DNA of 64,000 nt from Sphingomonas rubra (GCF_900115745.1 NZ_FOXP01000004.1:126501-190500); one strand, 5' to 3'. Numbered from the stretch's first letter, positions 19,031-30,271 are shown. Numbers and translations: made by a program. The notes: generated by a model from the letters alone, not told the origin.

Positions 19031-21778
19031 ATGACCGAGCTCCCGAAAACCTTCGACCCCGCCGAGATCGAGCGCCGCTGGTACGCGCACTGGGAGAGCA
19101 ACAACCTCTTCCGCCCCGAGCGCCCCGGCGCGGAGCCGTGGACGATCGTCAATCCGCCGCCCAACGTCACCGGCAGCCTCCACATCGGCCACGCGCTCGA
19201 CAACACGCTCCAGGATATCCTCACCCGCCACGCGCGGTTGAAGGGCAAGGACGCGATGTGGGTCGTCGGCACCGATCACGCCGGCATCGCCACGCAGATG
19301 GTGGTCGAGCGCAACCTCGCGAAGGACGGCGTCAAGCGCACCGACCTCGGCCGTGACGCCTTCGTCGACAAGGTGTGGGAGTGGAAGGCGGAATTTGGCG
19401 GCCAGATAACCCGCCAGCTCCGCCGCCTCGGCTGCTCGATGGACTGGTCGAACGAGCGGTTCACCATGGACGAGGGGTTCTCCGCCGCCGTCCTCAAGGT
19501 GTTTGTCGAGCTGTACCGCCAAGGCCTGCTCTACCGCGACAAGCGCCTCGTCAATTGGGACGCGGGCCTAGGCACCGCCATCTCCGACCTGGAGGTCGAG
19601 ACGCGGGAGGTGCAAGGCAAGTTCTGGCACCTGTCGTACCCGCTGGCCGACGGTAGCGGCGCCATCGCCGTCGCGACGACGCGGCCGGAGACGATGCTCG
19701 CCGACATGGCCGTCGCCGTCCACCCGACGGACGAGCGCTACGCCGCGCTGATCGGCAAGCAGGTGAAGCTCCCGATTACCGGCCGCCTGATCCCGATCGT
19801 CGCCGACGAGCACGCCGACCCCGAACTGGGTTCCGGCGCGGTCAAGATCACCCCCGGCCACGACTTCAACGATTTCGAGGTCGGCCGCCGCGCCGGGATC
19901 GAGGCGCGCGACATGCTCAACATGCTCGATGCAAAGGCGCGCATCGTCGACTGCGGCGGCGTCCCCGCCGAGTTGATCGGCCTCGACCGGTTCGAAGCGC
20001 GCGCGCGCATCGTCGCGCTGCTGGAGGAGGACGGCACGCTGCTGCGCGTCGAGGACCGCACCATCCAGACGCCCTATGGCGACCGCTCCGGCACCGTCAT
20101 CGAGCCGTGGCTGACCGACCAATGGTACGTCGACGCCAAGACCCTCGCCGCTCCTGCGATCGAGGCGGTGCAGACCGGCGCCATCCGCCTCGTGCCCAAG
20201 ACGTGGGAGAAGACCTTCTTCAACTGGATGGAGAACATCCAGCCCTGGTGCGTCTCGCGCCAGCTCTGGTGGGGACACCAGATTCCGGCGTGGTTCGCCG
20301 ACGACGGCCGCGTGTTCGTCGCGGAGACGGAAGCCGAGGCGCAGGGCCAGGCAGGAGAGGGCGTGCCGCTCACCCGTGACCCCGACGTCCTCGACACCTG
20401 GTTCTCCTCCGCCCTTTGGCCCTTCGCGACGCTGGGTTGGCCGGGCGATGACGGGAAGGGCCTAGCCGTCACCACCCCGTTCGCCCTGAGCGAAGTCGAA
20501 GGGCAGGCCAACACCGCAACGCCCGGGGCGGATGCTTCGACTTCGCTCAGCACGAACGGAGAGGGGGCGGGCACCGCGCCGCGCCCCAAGCTCGCCGGAC
20601 GCTACCCCAACGATGTCCTCGTCTCCGGCTTCGACATCCTGTTCTTCTGGGATGCCCGCATGATGATGCAGGGCCTTCATTTCCTCCACGACGTGCCGTT
20701 CCGGACGCTCTACCTCCACGGCCTCGTCCGCGCCGCCGACGGGTCGAAAATGTCCAAGTCGAAGGGCAACACCGTCGACCCGCTCGGCTTGATCGACCAA
20801 TACGGTGCCGACGCGCTGCGCTTCTTCATGGCGGCGATGGAGAGCCAGGGCCGCGACATCAAGATGGATGAGCGCCGGGTCGAGGGGTACCGCAACTTCG
20901 CCACCAAGCTGTGGAACGCCTGCCGCTTCGCGCAAGCGAACGGCATCGGCGGCTCGACCACGCTGGAGCCGCCCGCCGCCACCCACGCCGTCAACAAGTG
21001 GATCGTCGCCGAATGCGTCGAGGCGATCCAGGCGGTCGACCTCGCGCTCGGCGAATACCGCTTCGACGCGGCGGCGAACGCCATCTACCAGTTCACCTGG
21101 AGCCGCTTCTGCGACTGGTATCTGGAGCTGATCAAAGGTGCCGTGGACGAGGAAACCAAGGCGGTCGCCGGCTGGGTGCTCGACCAGATCCTCGTCGTCC
21201 TTCACCCCTTCATGCCCTTCGTCACCGAGGAACTCTGGCATGGCCTCGCGACACGCGACCACGATCTGATCGTCGGCAAATGGCCGCAGGCCGACGCCCG
21301 CGCGCTCGACCCGGAGGCGATCCGCGAGGTCGACTGGTTGATCCGCCTCGTCTCCGAGGTCCGCGCTGCCCGCACCGAACTGAATGTCCCGCCGGGCGCC
21401 CGTCTGCCGATCCACGTCCGCGACGCGGGAGCGGGCACGCTCGGCCGCCTCGACCGGCAACGCGCGGTCCTCGCCCGCATGGCGCGCGTCGATCTCGCGG
21501 AAGGCGAGGCGAGCGGTGGCGCCGCGCAGGTGGTGGTCGACGAGGCGACCTTCGTCCTCCCCCTCGAAGGGGTCATCGACCTCGCCGCGGAGCGTGCCCG
21601 CCTGTCCAAGGCGATCGCCGCGGCGGAAAAGGAGCGCGACGCGCTGAACGGCCGTCTCTCTAACGCCAGCTTCGTCGAGCGCGCTAAGCCCGAGGCGGTG
21701 GAGAAGGCCCGGTCCGACTATGCGGACAAGCAGGCCGAGGCCGCCCGCCTTCACGCGGCGTTGGGGCGGTTGGGCTGA
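19031..21778 (+). CDS. valS: Valine--tRNA ligase
   Basis: 915 residues. Charges tRNA-Val. Class I signatures are HIGH at residues 51-54 ([11 protein letters not shown]) and KMSKS at 573-577 ([12 protein letters not shown]). The editing domain, tryptophan-rich catalytic core ([18 protein letters not shown]), anticodon-binding domain and C-terminal coiled coil are in order. Odd feature: between the catalytic motif FATLGWP and the [13 protein letters not shown] motif lie about 45 extra residues whose DNA holds a palindromic repeat (20477-20559) read in frame. The insertion falls in a surface connection of the class I core, so activity may be preserved. Confidence 0.96.
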   Translation: MTELPKTFDPAEIERRWYAHWESNNLFRPERPGAEPWTIVNPPPNVTGSLHIGHALDNTLQDILTRHARLKGKDAMWVVGTDHAGIATQMVVERNLAKDGVKRTDLGRDAFVDKVWEWKAEFGGQITRQLRRLGCSMDWSNERFTMDEGFSAAVLKVFVELYRQGLLYRDKRLVNWDAGLGTAISDLEVETREVQGKFWHLSYPLADGSGAIAVATTRPETMLADMAVAVHPTDERYAALIGKQVKLPITGRLIPIVADEHADPELGSGAVKITPGHDFNDFEVGRRAGIEARDMLNMLDAKARIVDCGGVPAELIGLDRFEARARIVALLEEDGTLLRVEDRTIQTPYGDRSGTVIEPWLTDQWYVDAKTLAAPAIEAVQTGAIRLVPKTWEKTFFNWMENIQPWCVSRQLWWGHQIPAWFADDGRVFVAETEAEAQGQAGEGVPLTRDPDVLDTWFSSALWPFATLGWPGDDGKGLAVTTPFALSEVEGQANTATPGADASTSLSTNGEGAGTAPRPKLAGRYPNDVLVSGFDILFFWDARMMMQGLHFLHDVPFRTLYLHGLVRAADGSKMSKSKGNTVDPLGLIDQYGADALRFFMAAMESQGRDIKMDERRVEGYRNFATKLWNACRFAQANGIGGSTTLEPPAATHAVNKWIVAECVEAIQAVDLALGEYRFDAAANAIYQFTWSRFCDWYLELIKGAVDEETKAVAGWVLDQILVVLHPFMPFVTEELWHGLATRDHDLIVGKWPQADARALDPEAIREVDWLIRLVSEVRAARTELNVPPGARLPIHVRDAGAGTLGRLDRQRAVLARMARVDLAEGEASGGAAQVVVDEATFVLPLEGVIDLAAERARLSKAIAAAEKERDALNGRLSNASFVERAKPEAVEKARSDYADKQAEAARLHAALGRLG
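20477..20559. repeat. Palindromic repeat inserted in frame within valS
   Basis: Left arm 20477-20504 and right arm 20534-20559 are imperfect inverted copies (CCGTTCGccCTGAGCGAAG against CCGTTCGtgCTGAGCGAAG read on the other strand). The core word CTGAGCGAAGTCGAAG is one I recall as frequent in sphingomonad genomes. Here it starts exactly at codon 483 and adds FALSEVEGQ and STSLSTNGE to the protein. Confidence 0.85.
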
Positions 21779-21786
21779 CCGGGTTG

Positions 21787-21805
21787 CCCTCCCTTGCAGG
21801 GAGGG
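21787..21805. terminator. Hairpin after valS
   Basis: A perfect 8-bp stem CCCTCCCT / AGGGAGGG with a 3-nt loop, 9 bp after the valS stop. No T-run follows, so it may stabilise the mRNA end or be another small repeat. Confidence 0.5.
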
Positions 21806-21877
21806 GAGCGGAAGAAGGCTGTCCTACACGGTCGATCCGTGACATCGTCCTCCGCTGATCCTGTCCGTTCAGATCTG

Positions 21878-21901
21878 GAAACGATCGATTCGTATCGTTT
21901 C
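21878..21901. promoter_or_regulatory. TetR-type operator-like inverted repeat upstream of the MATE gene
   Basis: Perfect 8-bp arms GAAACGAT and ATCGTTTC around an 8-bp spacer, centred about 65 bp before the GTG start. Size and symmetry suit a dimeric TetR-like repressor. No regulator gene is adjacent, so the partner would be elsewhere. Confidence 0.5.
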
Positions 21902-21954
21902 GTTCTGAGGGTCAATCGAGTCAAGCAGCAGTCAAGCAACCAGGGGGGATCATC

Positions 21955-23397
21955 GTGGCAGCGCATGGCAAGCAGGACCTGACCACCGGCCCGATCGGCT
22001 CGACCCTGCTCGCCTTCGCGCTCCCCACGCTCGGCTCCAACATCCTCCAGTCGCTCAACGGCTCGATCAACGCCATCTGGGTCGGCCGCTTTCTCGGGGA
22101 GACGGCGCTGGCAGCCACGTCGAACGCCAACATCATCATGTTCCTGATGTTCGGCGCGGTGTTCGGCTTCGGCATGGCCGCGACGATCCTGATCGGGCAG
22201 AGCTGGGGCCGCGGCGACGTGGACGGCGCCCGCCGCGCCTTCGGCACCGCGCTCGGCCTCGTCTTCCTCATCTCGCTCGTCGTCGCGGCGGCGGGCTGGG
22301 CCTTCTCGCACGACATCCTCGTCCTCTTGGCGACACCGGGGGAGGCGCTGCCGCTCGCCGACGACTATCTTCGCGTGATCTTCCTGTCGCTGCCCGCGGC
22401 GATGATGCTGGTGCTCGCCATGATGGGGCTGCGCGGCTCGGGCGATTCGCTGACGCCCTTGTGGTTCATGGTCGTGGCGGTGGTGATCGATACCGGACTC
22501 AACCCGCTCCTGATCCTGGGGATCGGGCCGTTCCCCCGCATGGGCATCGCCGGCTCGGCGATGGCGACGCTGATCGCCAACGCCGTCGCGGTGATCGGCC
22601 TCGCCGCCTACATGAACCGCCGCGACCTGCCGATCCGCCTCAAGCGCGCGGAGATGCGCTACCTGATCCCCGCCCGCGACCTCAGCCGCACGATCGTCGC
22701 CAAGGGGCTGCCGATCGGCGCGCAGATGCTCGTCATCTCGGTCTCCGGCCTCGCCATGGTCGGCCTCGTCAACCGCGAGGGCGTGGCGACCGCCGCCGCC
22801 TACGGCGTCACGCTGCAGCTCTGGGCCTATGTGCAGATGCCCGCGCTCGCGATCGGCGCGGCGGTGTCGGCGATGGCGGCGCAGAACATCGGTGCGGGGC
22901 TGTGGGACCGGGTGGGCCGGATCACCGGCATCGGCATCCTCTACAATCTCGCCATGACCGGCGTGATGGTGGTCGCCGTCCTCTGGTTCGATCGCACCGT
23001 GCTCGGCCTGTTCCTGGGAGAGGACAGCGCAGCGATCCCGATCGCCAGCCGCATCGGCCTGATAGCGACGTGGAGCTTCATCTTCTTCGGCGCGACGATG
23101 GTCCTGTTCGGCACCGTCCGCGCCAACGGTGCGGTCTGGGGGCCGCTCGTCATCCTGGTCGTCGCGCTTCTGCCCGTCCGCCTCGGTATCGCGGCGCTGC
23201 TGCGCCCCGCGCTCGGCATCGACGCCTTGTGGTGGAGCTTCCCGGCCAGCTCGTTCGTCAATCTCGCCGGCGCGGTCCTCTACTATCGCTACGGCCCGTG
23301 GCGCCGCGGCCGCATCCTCGCGCAACCGCCCGAGGCGTGCGACGAGCAGGCGCAATCGGTCGCCGAGCCCGCGGGGATGCTCAGGCCGGCGAAGTAG
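21955..23397 (+). CDS. MATE family efflux transporter
   Basis: 480 residues with twelve hydrophobic segments in two similar halves. The start (LTTGPIGSTLLAFALPTLGSN), the SLNGSINAIWVGRFLGETALAA motif in helix 2 and the GFGMAATILIGQSWGRGD motif are typical of MATE exporters, which use Na+ or H+ to expel cationic drugs and metabolites. GTG 21955 has CAGGGGGGAT before it. An operator-like palindrome lies upstream. Its last 17 bp overlap the end of the convergent lipid kinase gene. Confidence 0.92.
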   Translation: MAAHGKQDLTTGPIGSTLLAFALPTLGSNILQSLNGSINAIWVGRFLGETALAATSNANIIMFLMFGAVFGFGMAATILIGQSWGRGDVDGARRAFGTALGLVFLISLVVAAAGWAFSHDILVLLATPGEALPLADDYLRVIFLSLPAAMMLVLAMMGLRGSGDSLTPLWFMVVAVVIDTGLNPLLILGIGPFPRMGIAGSAMATLIANAVAVIGLAAYMNRRDLPIRLKRAEMRYLIPARDLSRTIVAKGLPIGAQMLVISVSGLAMVGLVNREGVATAAAYGVTLQLWAYVQMPALAIGAAVSAMAAQNIGAGLWDRVGRITGIGILYNLAMTGVMVVAVLWFDRTVLGLFLGEDSAAIPIASRIGLIATWSFIFFGATMVLFGTVRANGAVWGPLVILVVALLPVRLGIAALLRPALGIDALWWSFPASSFVNLAGAVLYYRYGPWRRGRILAQPPEACDEQAQSVAEPAGMLRPAK

Positions 23398-24280
23398 CGG
23401 GGGCAGGCGGCGCCATCACCTCGATCACCCCCGCCGCGATCCGGGCGACGATCGGCGTCTTGGCCAGCACCTCGCCGTCGATGGAGATCGGCAATCTGGG
23501 TTCGGTGTCGACGCGGATTTCCTTACCCGAGAAGCTGATCGTGTCGTGATGTCGCTGCGGCAGGCCGAAGAAGCTCGCGAACCAGTTCTGCACCAGCTTG
23601 CGCTTGTAATGACCGCGCACCGCCTGGACGACGATCTCGCCCGACGACACCGACGCCTCGTCGACCAGCCAGGTGCCGCCGTGATACGGGCCGTTGGAGA
23701 TGCGCACCTCCACCACCTTCATCTTGCGCTTCGTCGTGCCGTCGTCGACGTGGAGCGTGAAGGGCTTGAAGCGGCCGAACTGATACCCGGCCCAGCTGAG
23801 ATACCCGATCTTGCCCAGTACCTTCTTCAACCCGTGCGGCACCGTTTCGGCGATCTGCGGGCTGATCCCCATCGCCGCGCAATTGGCGAAATAATCGCCG
23901 TCGATCATCCCCAGGTCGATCCGCCGCCTGTGCCCGGCGCGGATCACCTCCACCGCTCCCTCCACGGTCAGCGGGATGCCGAGCGTGCGCGAGAAGCTGT
24001 TGGCAGTGCCGAGCGGCAGCACCCCCAGCACCACGTCGTGCCCGACCAGCAGGTCGACCAGTCCGCTCACCGTCCCGTCGCCGCCGCCCAGGATGACGAG
24101 GTCGGGCTTGTTCGCCAGCACGTCCTTCACCGCGGCCTCCAGATCGTCCGGATCCTCGATCGCGCGGGCGTCCACCTCGTAGGGCAAACCCTTCATCGCC
24201 GCGCAGGCGCGCTTGAACAATTTCTGCCCCTTCCGGGACTTGGCGTTGACGATCATCGCCGCCGACCTGATCTCGCGCAC
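23381..24280 (-). CDS. Diacylglycerol/lipid kinase family protein (YegS-like)
   Basis: 299 residues from GTG 24278-24280; ATG 24256 is an alternative eight codons in. The N-terminal domain has IVNAKSRKGQKLF and the catalytic GGGDGTVSGLVDLL motif with PLGTANSFSRTLGIP, which define DAGK_cat. The C-terminal beta-sandwich carries the family EISNGPYHGG-like stretch (RISNGPYHGGTW) and ISIDGE. These enzymes phosphorylate diacylglycerol, ceramide or related lipids at the membrane; sphingomonads make sphingolipids, so the lipid may be one of these (inference). Convergent with, and overlapping, the MATE gene. Confidence 0.88.
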   Translation of the reverse strand: MREIRSAAMIVNAKSRKGQKLFKRACAAMKGLPYEVDARAIEDPDDLEAAVKDVLANKPDLVILGGGDGTVSGLVDLLVGHDVVLGVLPLGTANSFSRTLGIPLTVEGAVEVIRAGHRRRIDLGMIDGDYFANCAAMGISPQIAETVPHGLKKVLGKIGYLSWAGYQFGRFKPFTLHVDDGTTKRKMKVVEVRISNGPYHGGTWLVDEASVSSGEIVVQAVRGHYKRKLVQNWFASFFGLPQRHHDTISFSGKEIRVDTEPRLPISIDGEVLAKTPIVARIAAGVIEVMAPPAPATSPA

Positions 24281-24349
24281 GCCTCTGTCCCTGTGGTTGC
24301 GCGTCCGTAACGCTTGCCGAGCGTGGGACGATCCCGCACAGCAACGCGC

Positions 24350-25335
<986 letters not shown>

Positions 25336-25339
<4 letters not shown>

Positions 25340-27525
25340 CGAGGTCCGGCGCCGGCCGCGCCCTGTTCGTCGCGACGATCCTCGCCGGATCGTTCCTGCT
25401 GTTCCTCGTCCAGCCCATGGTCGCGCGCCTCGCTCTGCCGCGGCTGGGCGGAGCGCCGGCGGTGTGGAACTCGGCGATGCTGGTCTACCAGGCGCTGCTC
25501 CTCGGCGGCTACGCCTACGCGCATGGGCTGGCGCGGTTTCGGCCGCGGGTGCAGGCGGGCATCCACCTGGGCGTTCTGCTGGTCGCCGCCTCGTGGTTGC
25601 CGATCGGTATCCTCCAGCTCGCCCCGGGGTCGGGCGCGCCGACCTTGTGGGTGCCCTGGCTGCTCCTCGCCTCGATCGGGCCGTTGTTCTTCGCCATCTC
25701 CGCGCAGGCACCGCTGATCCAGCGCTGGTTCGCGCTGGCGAGTCCCGGCCGCGACCCGTACGCGCTCTACGCCGCGTCCAATCTCGGCAGCTTCGCCGGT
25801 CTGCTCGCCTATCCGTTGTTGGTCGAACCGGCGATGACGCTGCACGCGCAGAGTCTGTTGTGGAGCGGCGGATACCTCGCGGTCGGCCTGCTCGTCGCCG
25901 CCTGCGCGCTGCGTCTGCCGGCCGGCGCGGCGATCCCGCGCGACCATGCGGCCAGCCCGCCGCCCACCGCGGGGAGGATCGTCCACTGGATGCTTCTGGC
26001 CCTCGTGCCGTCGGGGCTGATGCTCGCCACCTCGACCTACATCACCACCGACATCGTCGCGATGCCGCTCCTATGGGTGCTGCCGCTCGGCCTCTACCTG
26101 CTCAGCTTCTCGATCGCCTTCGCCACCCGACGCGGCGCCGCCGATACGATCACCCGCATCGCGCCGATGACGATCCTGCTGTTCGGCGGCGTGATGATGG
26201 GCGGTTATCAGCGGCTCCCCTGGGTCAACCTGCTCGTCGCGCTGCTGCTCCTCTTCATGGCGTCCGTCGCGGTCCATACCGCGTTATACCGCCTGCGGCC
26301 CGCGCCGGAGCGGTTGACCGGTTTCTACCTCGCCATGGCGGCGGGCGGCGCGCTCGGCGGCGTGTTCGCCGGGCTGATCGCGCCGCTGGCGTTCGACTGG
26401 ACGTACGAGTTCCCCATCCTCGTTCTCGCCGCGGGCGCGCTGGTGCCGCAAACCTATCTCACCGCGCGCCTCAGGGCATTGTGGACGGGGCGCTACCGCA
26501 TCGCGGCGCTGGCCACCGTCGCGGTCGCGCTGGCGCTGCAGTTCGCCTTCCGCTTCCTCGGGCCGGGCGCCGGGGCGGAGCAGGGCGTGCAGGGCAGCGC
26601 CTTCCTCGTCGTCGCCGCGGCCGGCATCGCCTCTCTCGGCTATCGTCCCGCCTACGTCGCCGTGCTCGCCGCCACGCTGGTGCTGTTCGGCGGCTACCGA
26701 TCGGTGCTGCTGACGCTGGAGCCCGGCGCGCGCACGCGCAGCTATTTCGGCGTCTACACGGTCCGCGACGCCCCCGGCCTGCGCGAGCTCGACCACGGCA
26801 CCACCATTCACGGCATCCAGCTGACCGGCACGCCGGAACGGGAGCGTACGCCGACGACCTATTACGCGGCGGGTTCCGGCGTGGGGCAGGCGATGCGGGC
26901 GCTGCCCGACCTGTTCGGTCCGGCCGCGCGCGTCGGCGTGGTCGGCCTGGGGACGGGAACGCTGGCCTGCTACGCCCTGCCGGGCCAGCGCTGGCGCTTC
27001 TACGAGATCGATCCCACGGTGATCCGCATCGCGCGCGACACTGGCCGCTTCACCTATTTGTCACGCTGCCTGCCGCACCCTGACATCCGCCTGGGCGACG
27101 CGCGGCTCAGCATCGCGCAGGACCCCGCGAACTCGCTCGATCTGCTAGCGCTCGACGCCTTCTCCTCGGATGCGGTGCCGATGCACCTGATGACGCGCGA
27201 GGCGTTCGCCGACTACGCCCGCGTGCTCGGCCGCCGCGGCCTGTTGCTGGTGCACATCTCCAACCGCTTCCTCGATCTGGAACCGGTGGTCGCCGCCATC
27301 GCCCGACGGGACGGTTGGGCGGCTGCGGCGTTCGAGTATCACCCGTCGCCGCTCGATCCGGGACAGCCGTCGACGTCGCTGTGGATCGCCTTGTCGCGCG
27401 ATCCCGCGACGCTCGCTCGCCTTACCGCACGGCAGCCGGGCTGGGCAGCGCTGCGCCCGCGCGCCGACATCGTGCCGTGGACCGACGATTACTCGACCAT
27501 CCTGCCGCTGCTGAAAGGCCTCTGA
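25336..27525 (+). CDS. Membrane-anchored spermidine-synthase-like protein (fused MFS/spermidine synthase)
   Basis: 729 residues. The first about 430 residues contain ten or more hydrophobic helices beginning GSFLLFLVQPMVARLALPRL, the signature of the fused MFS/spermidine synthase group. The C-terminal soluble part has a Rossmann methyltransferase-like core (VGVVGLGTGTLACYA, FYEIDPTVIRIA, DLLALDAFSSDAVP) of the aminopropyltransferase family. The substrate is unknown and polyamine synthesis is not proven. GTG 25336 overlaps the hemB stop. Confidence 0.87.
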
Positions 27526-27529
27526 GCCG

Positions 27530-28036
27530 TCAGCCGCCCGGCAGGCTGGCCGACAGCTGCCGGATGGTGTCGTCCTGCCGCGTCACCGCTGCGCCGACCT
27601 CTTCCCGCAACGCCGCCAATGTGGGGTAGATCGGCTGGAGCGCCGCCGCGCGCGCACTGGCGAGCGCATCGACGTCCGTCGCCAGCGACGATGCCTGCGC
27701 GCGCCAATCGTCCAGCGCCGCCAGCGCCGTCTGAGCATCGAGCCAGGCGTCGCTACCCGCGGTGCGGGCCCCTGACCGCGACGCGGCCGCCCGTGCGATG
27801 GCCGCGTCGCGGTCGAACCCGGTAACGATCGTGGCGAGCGTGCGCCGCGCCTCGCCGATCCGCGCGTCGAGCGCCGGATCGACCGCGACGGGCGCGGGAG
27901 GCGGCACTGCCGGCTCGGCGAAACCCCGCGATTCCGCCGGTCGCTGCGCTAGGGACGGGTAAGGACCGCTCGACGGCACGCAGCCGGGCAGCGCCAGCAG
28001 AAGGAGGACGATCGACGGCGAGACGATTTTCTTCAT
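27530..28036 (-). CDS. Putative lipoprotein of unknown function
   Basis: 168 residues from ATG 28034-28036 (MKKIVSPSIVLLLLALPGC). The lipobox is LPGC, with Cys at residue 19, so it is probably lipidated. A Pro-rich stretch follows, then a long Ala-rich helical region that may form a coiled coil. Not recognised. The frame is open upstream into the tRNA-Arg gene, but that part is not family-like. Convergent with the previous gene, 4 bp apart. Confidence 0.7.
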   Translation of the reverse strand: MKKIVSPSIVLLLLALPGCVPSSGPYPSLAQRPAESRGFAEPAVPPPAPVAVDPALDARIGEARRTLATIVTGFDRDAAIARAAASRSGARTAGSDAWLDAQTALAALDDWRAQASSLATDVDALASARAAALQPIYPTLAALREEVGAAVTRQDDTIRQLSASLPGG

Positions 28037-28119
28037 GCGCTTTGCCGTAGAAGCCGCATTTTCTGCACGCAACGCCCTTGCGCCCCCCGCGGAGTCTGCT
28101 AACAGCGCGCTTCCAATGC

Positions 28120-28196
28120 GCGCCCGTAGCTCAGCTGGATAGAGCATCAGACTACGAATCTGAGGGTCGGACGTTCGAATCGTTCCGGGCGCGCCA
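28120..28196 (+). tRNA. tRNA-Arg (ACG)
   Basis: Acceptor stem GCGCCCG / CGGGCGC, anticodon loop CTACGAA with anticodon ACG (read as ICG), T loop TTCGAAT, discriminator G, encoded CCA. Marks the left border of an accessory segment. Confidence 0.95.
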
Positions 28197-28685
28197 ATTT
28201 TCTCGAGTGACTTGAGAAGGTTGAGGACAGCGGGTAGGCGACACAGCGAGTTATGCTCGCTGTGTCCCCCCGAAATCCCCCCAAAACTGCAATTCGCGAT
28301 TTTAGATCGCTAACGGTTGCTGCCGGAGCTGAGCTGCCGGGGTATGCCATGAGCAGCGCTACCCTGCGCCCGAACGTGTTGTCGCCGTCGCTTGGCGTCT
28401 CAGACGTCTCAAGATCGGCTGCTTAGCGGCACCAGGCGCTTCGCCATACCTTTCGTTAGTTCAGCATAGCCGTTCGCCGGCTTCAGATGTATTTTCCGCC
28501 TGACTGAACAGTTTGGTCGGTAGCGGCGATCGCAGAAGTCGCTCCTGAATGACGTCGCCATCCAAGTAACTCCGATGCCAACCGCGTTGTTTTAAAGCAG
28601 CGCCCGCACACGTTGCGCGCGTTAGTGCCGTCCACCGACGATGCGCCCTTCACATGCATCCCCCATATAGTTTGGCGATCCAAGT
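28197..28685. other. Non-coding stretch after tRNA-Arg
   Basis: I see no convincing gene in these 489 bp. A perfect 11-bp stem with a 5-nt loop lies at 28240-28266 (GACACAGCGAG / CTCGCTGTGTC) and could be the tRNA operon terminator, though C rather than T follows. The base composition is less GC-rich than the core. No copy of the tRNA-Arg 3' end was found at the other border, so an att pair could not be shown. Confidence 0.5.
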
Positions 28686-29219
28686 TTATCGTCGGAGGTC
28701 ACCTAGAGGCCCATCCGTCGCGCTCGGCCAGGCGCCGGCGATCGCCAACGTCTGTGAGGACCCGCTTAGCCATTTGACGATGGTGTCGGCCGCCTCGTCG
28801 ATTGGGCGGCGGGCACGGCCCTTCAACGCGCATTCCCAGACTACCGTAACCCGCCATTCGTCGGCGGCGAGGGCCGCCAGCTGCTCGGCGTCGCGCTCGA
28901 CATTGCGCGCCAGCTTGGCGGCCCAGAAATCGGCGTTGCTTGCCGGTCGCACGCCGTAGGGGCAGTCGTGCGAGTGCCAGAAGCATCCGTGGACGAAGAT
29001 CACGGCCCGACTGCCTCGCAGTACAACATCCGGCGTTCCCGGAAGGGAGCGGTCGTGCAGCCGGTAGCGCAGGCCGGCTCGGTGTAGCGCCCGACGCAGA
29101 AGCAGCTCGGGACCGGTGTCCGCCGCGCGGATCCGGGACATGTTGTGGCTGCGCTGCGCAGGCGTCAGCCGGTCCGGCCTGGAGGCGCGTCGGCCGGATG
29201 CGGACGACGCTCCGCTCAT
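28686..29219 (-). CDS. vsr: Very short patch repair endonuclease Vsr
   Basis: 177 residues. Family motifs are RSHNMSRIRAADTGPELLLR, the catalytic stretch LPGTPDVVL with Asp, AVIFVHGCFWHSHDC and the WVTVVWECALKG-type motif (here WRVTVVWECALKG). Vsr nicks next to T:G mismatches left by deamination of 5-methylcytosine. It normally accompanies a Dcm-type cytosine methyltransferase; none is found in the window. The start overlaps the stop of the upstream gene (ATGA), so the pair is co-translated. Confidence 0.93.
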   Translation of the reverse strand: MSGASSASGRRASRPDRLTPAQRSHNMSRIRAADTGPELLLRRALHRAGLRYRLHDRSLPGTPDVVLRGSRAVIFVHGCFWHSHDCPYGVRPASNADFWAAKLARNVERDAEQLAALAADEWRVTVVWECALKGRARRPIDEAADTIVKWLSGSSQTLAIAGAWPSATDGPLGDLRR

Positions 29220-30169
29220 TCCGGCAGCTTCAGGACGCCGGGTCTCGTTTGGTATTCTGCGGCGTGCGCGGCGATCATCGCGAGCAGTTGCTCGCGAATC
29301 CTGAACAGCGGGGTGAACGATGCTGCCGGTGAGGTCATCGATATCTGAAAGCGCGCGTTCACCAGCAGCCTGACCGGACCCGCAGCTTCGTCGAGGAGCA
29401 GGACAGGGCTTTCGAACTCAGACTTCAGCTTTTGAATGTCCGCTTTGGGGACCAAGTCCACCGGGACGAGGAGGCCGAGGAGGTAGGGCAGCGGACCGGG
29501 CTTGCGCTGGGCAGCGTCGCAGACGGCGCCGGTCCGGACGAGCACGGGTGTGCAGCGTGCGCGGTCCGCCCGCTCCACGCGGAACACCTGGCTCATGATC
29601 TCCGCGCATCGGAGGCCGAAGCGCTCGCGCATCGGTCCGTCCTCACGCTCGTCGGCGGGAAGCAGCAGCGTCGCGCCCCAGTCGGTCGCCGCGACGGTCT
29701 CGCCGGGCGGCATCGCGACATGCAGCATACGGTTCATGCGCCCAACCTGGCCGACGTCCATGTCGGGGAGCGCCCTGTCGCGGGTAATCGCGGCGTCCCA
29801 CACCCCAGCGAGTTCGGCCGATCCGCGCGCGTTGGCGATTCTGTCGGCGAGGATAGGGGCCAGCGCCCCATTGATCGCGCCCCGGCGGTCCGCCGCCACG
29901 TTCGGCCGCCCGGCATAGGCGACCGCGAGGCGCGACATGACGCCGTCAAGCTTCTCCGAGAAGGCGTCGACGTCCCGGTCCTCGGCAGGGACGAGGTCGG
30001 TCACCGCCGCCAGCGTCGCGGCCGCCGCGGCGAGCACGTCGTCCTCCCAGGCGACCAGCGCGCGGATTTGCGGAGACGCGTTGACGCGTTCGTGGATGGC
30101 GGCGCCGAGATCGGCATCGCCATGGAGGAACGGCTTCTTGTCGAGCGCCAAGACCGCAAGCGGACGCAA
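29216..30169 (-). CDS. Protein of unknown function upstream of vsr, probably N-terminally truncated
   Basis: 317 residues if the TTG at 30167-30169 is the start. The frame stays open to a TGA at 30272-30274, and the residues just above the TTG (DPYLRERLEPRLRPLAVLAL) look like continued protein, yet no ATG or GTG with a ribosome site lies there. The likely reading is a gene that lost its beginning. The protein is soluble and mixed alpha/beta, without a motif I recognise. Translationally coupled to vsr, so it was probably a part of a restriction or repair module. Confidence 0.6.
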   Translation of the reverse strand: MRPLAVLALDKKPFLHGDADLGAAIHERVNASPQIRALVAWEDDVLAAAAATLAAVTDLVPAEDRDVDAFSEKLDGVMSRLAVAYAGRPNVAADRRGAINGALAPILADRIANARGSAELAGVWDAAITRDRALPDMDVGQVGRMNRMLHVAMPPGETVAATDWGATLLLPADEREDGPMRERFGLRCAEIMSQVFRVERADRARCTPVLVRTGAVCDAAQRKPGPLPYLLGLLVPVDLVPKADIQKLKSEFESPVLLLDEAAGPVRLLVNARFQISMTSPAASFTPLFRIREQLLAMIAAHAAEYQTRPGVLKLPE

Positions 30170-30271
30170 CCTGGGCTCGAGGCGCTCGCGCAGATATGGG
30201 TCTCGGCGTCCACGTGAAGACGCTGATTGAGTTGCGGGCAGATACGACGAGAATGTCGTGCCTTGGCGGCT

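Noticed and set aside
23381..23397. Frameshift joining the MATE and lipid kinase genes
   Set aside because: The genes are on opposite strands and simply overlap at their ends by 17 bp; both proteins are complete.
28120..28300. Second att site at tRNA-Arg for the vsr segment
   Set aside because: I compared the tRNA-Arg 3' end with the sequence before tRNA-Pro and found no repeat, and there is no integrase in the segment.
28147..28350. Leftward open frame ending in RPERFERPTLRFVV
   Set aside because: This is the antisense reading of the tRNA-Arg gene, a frequent false prediction.
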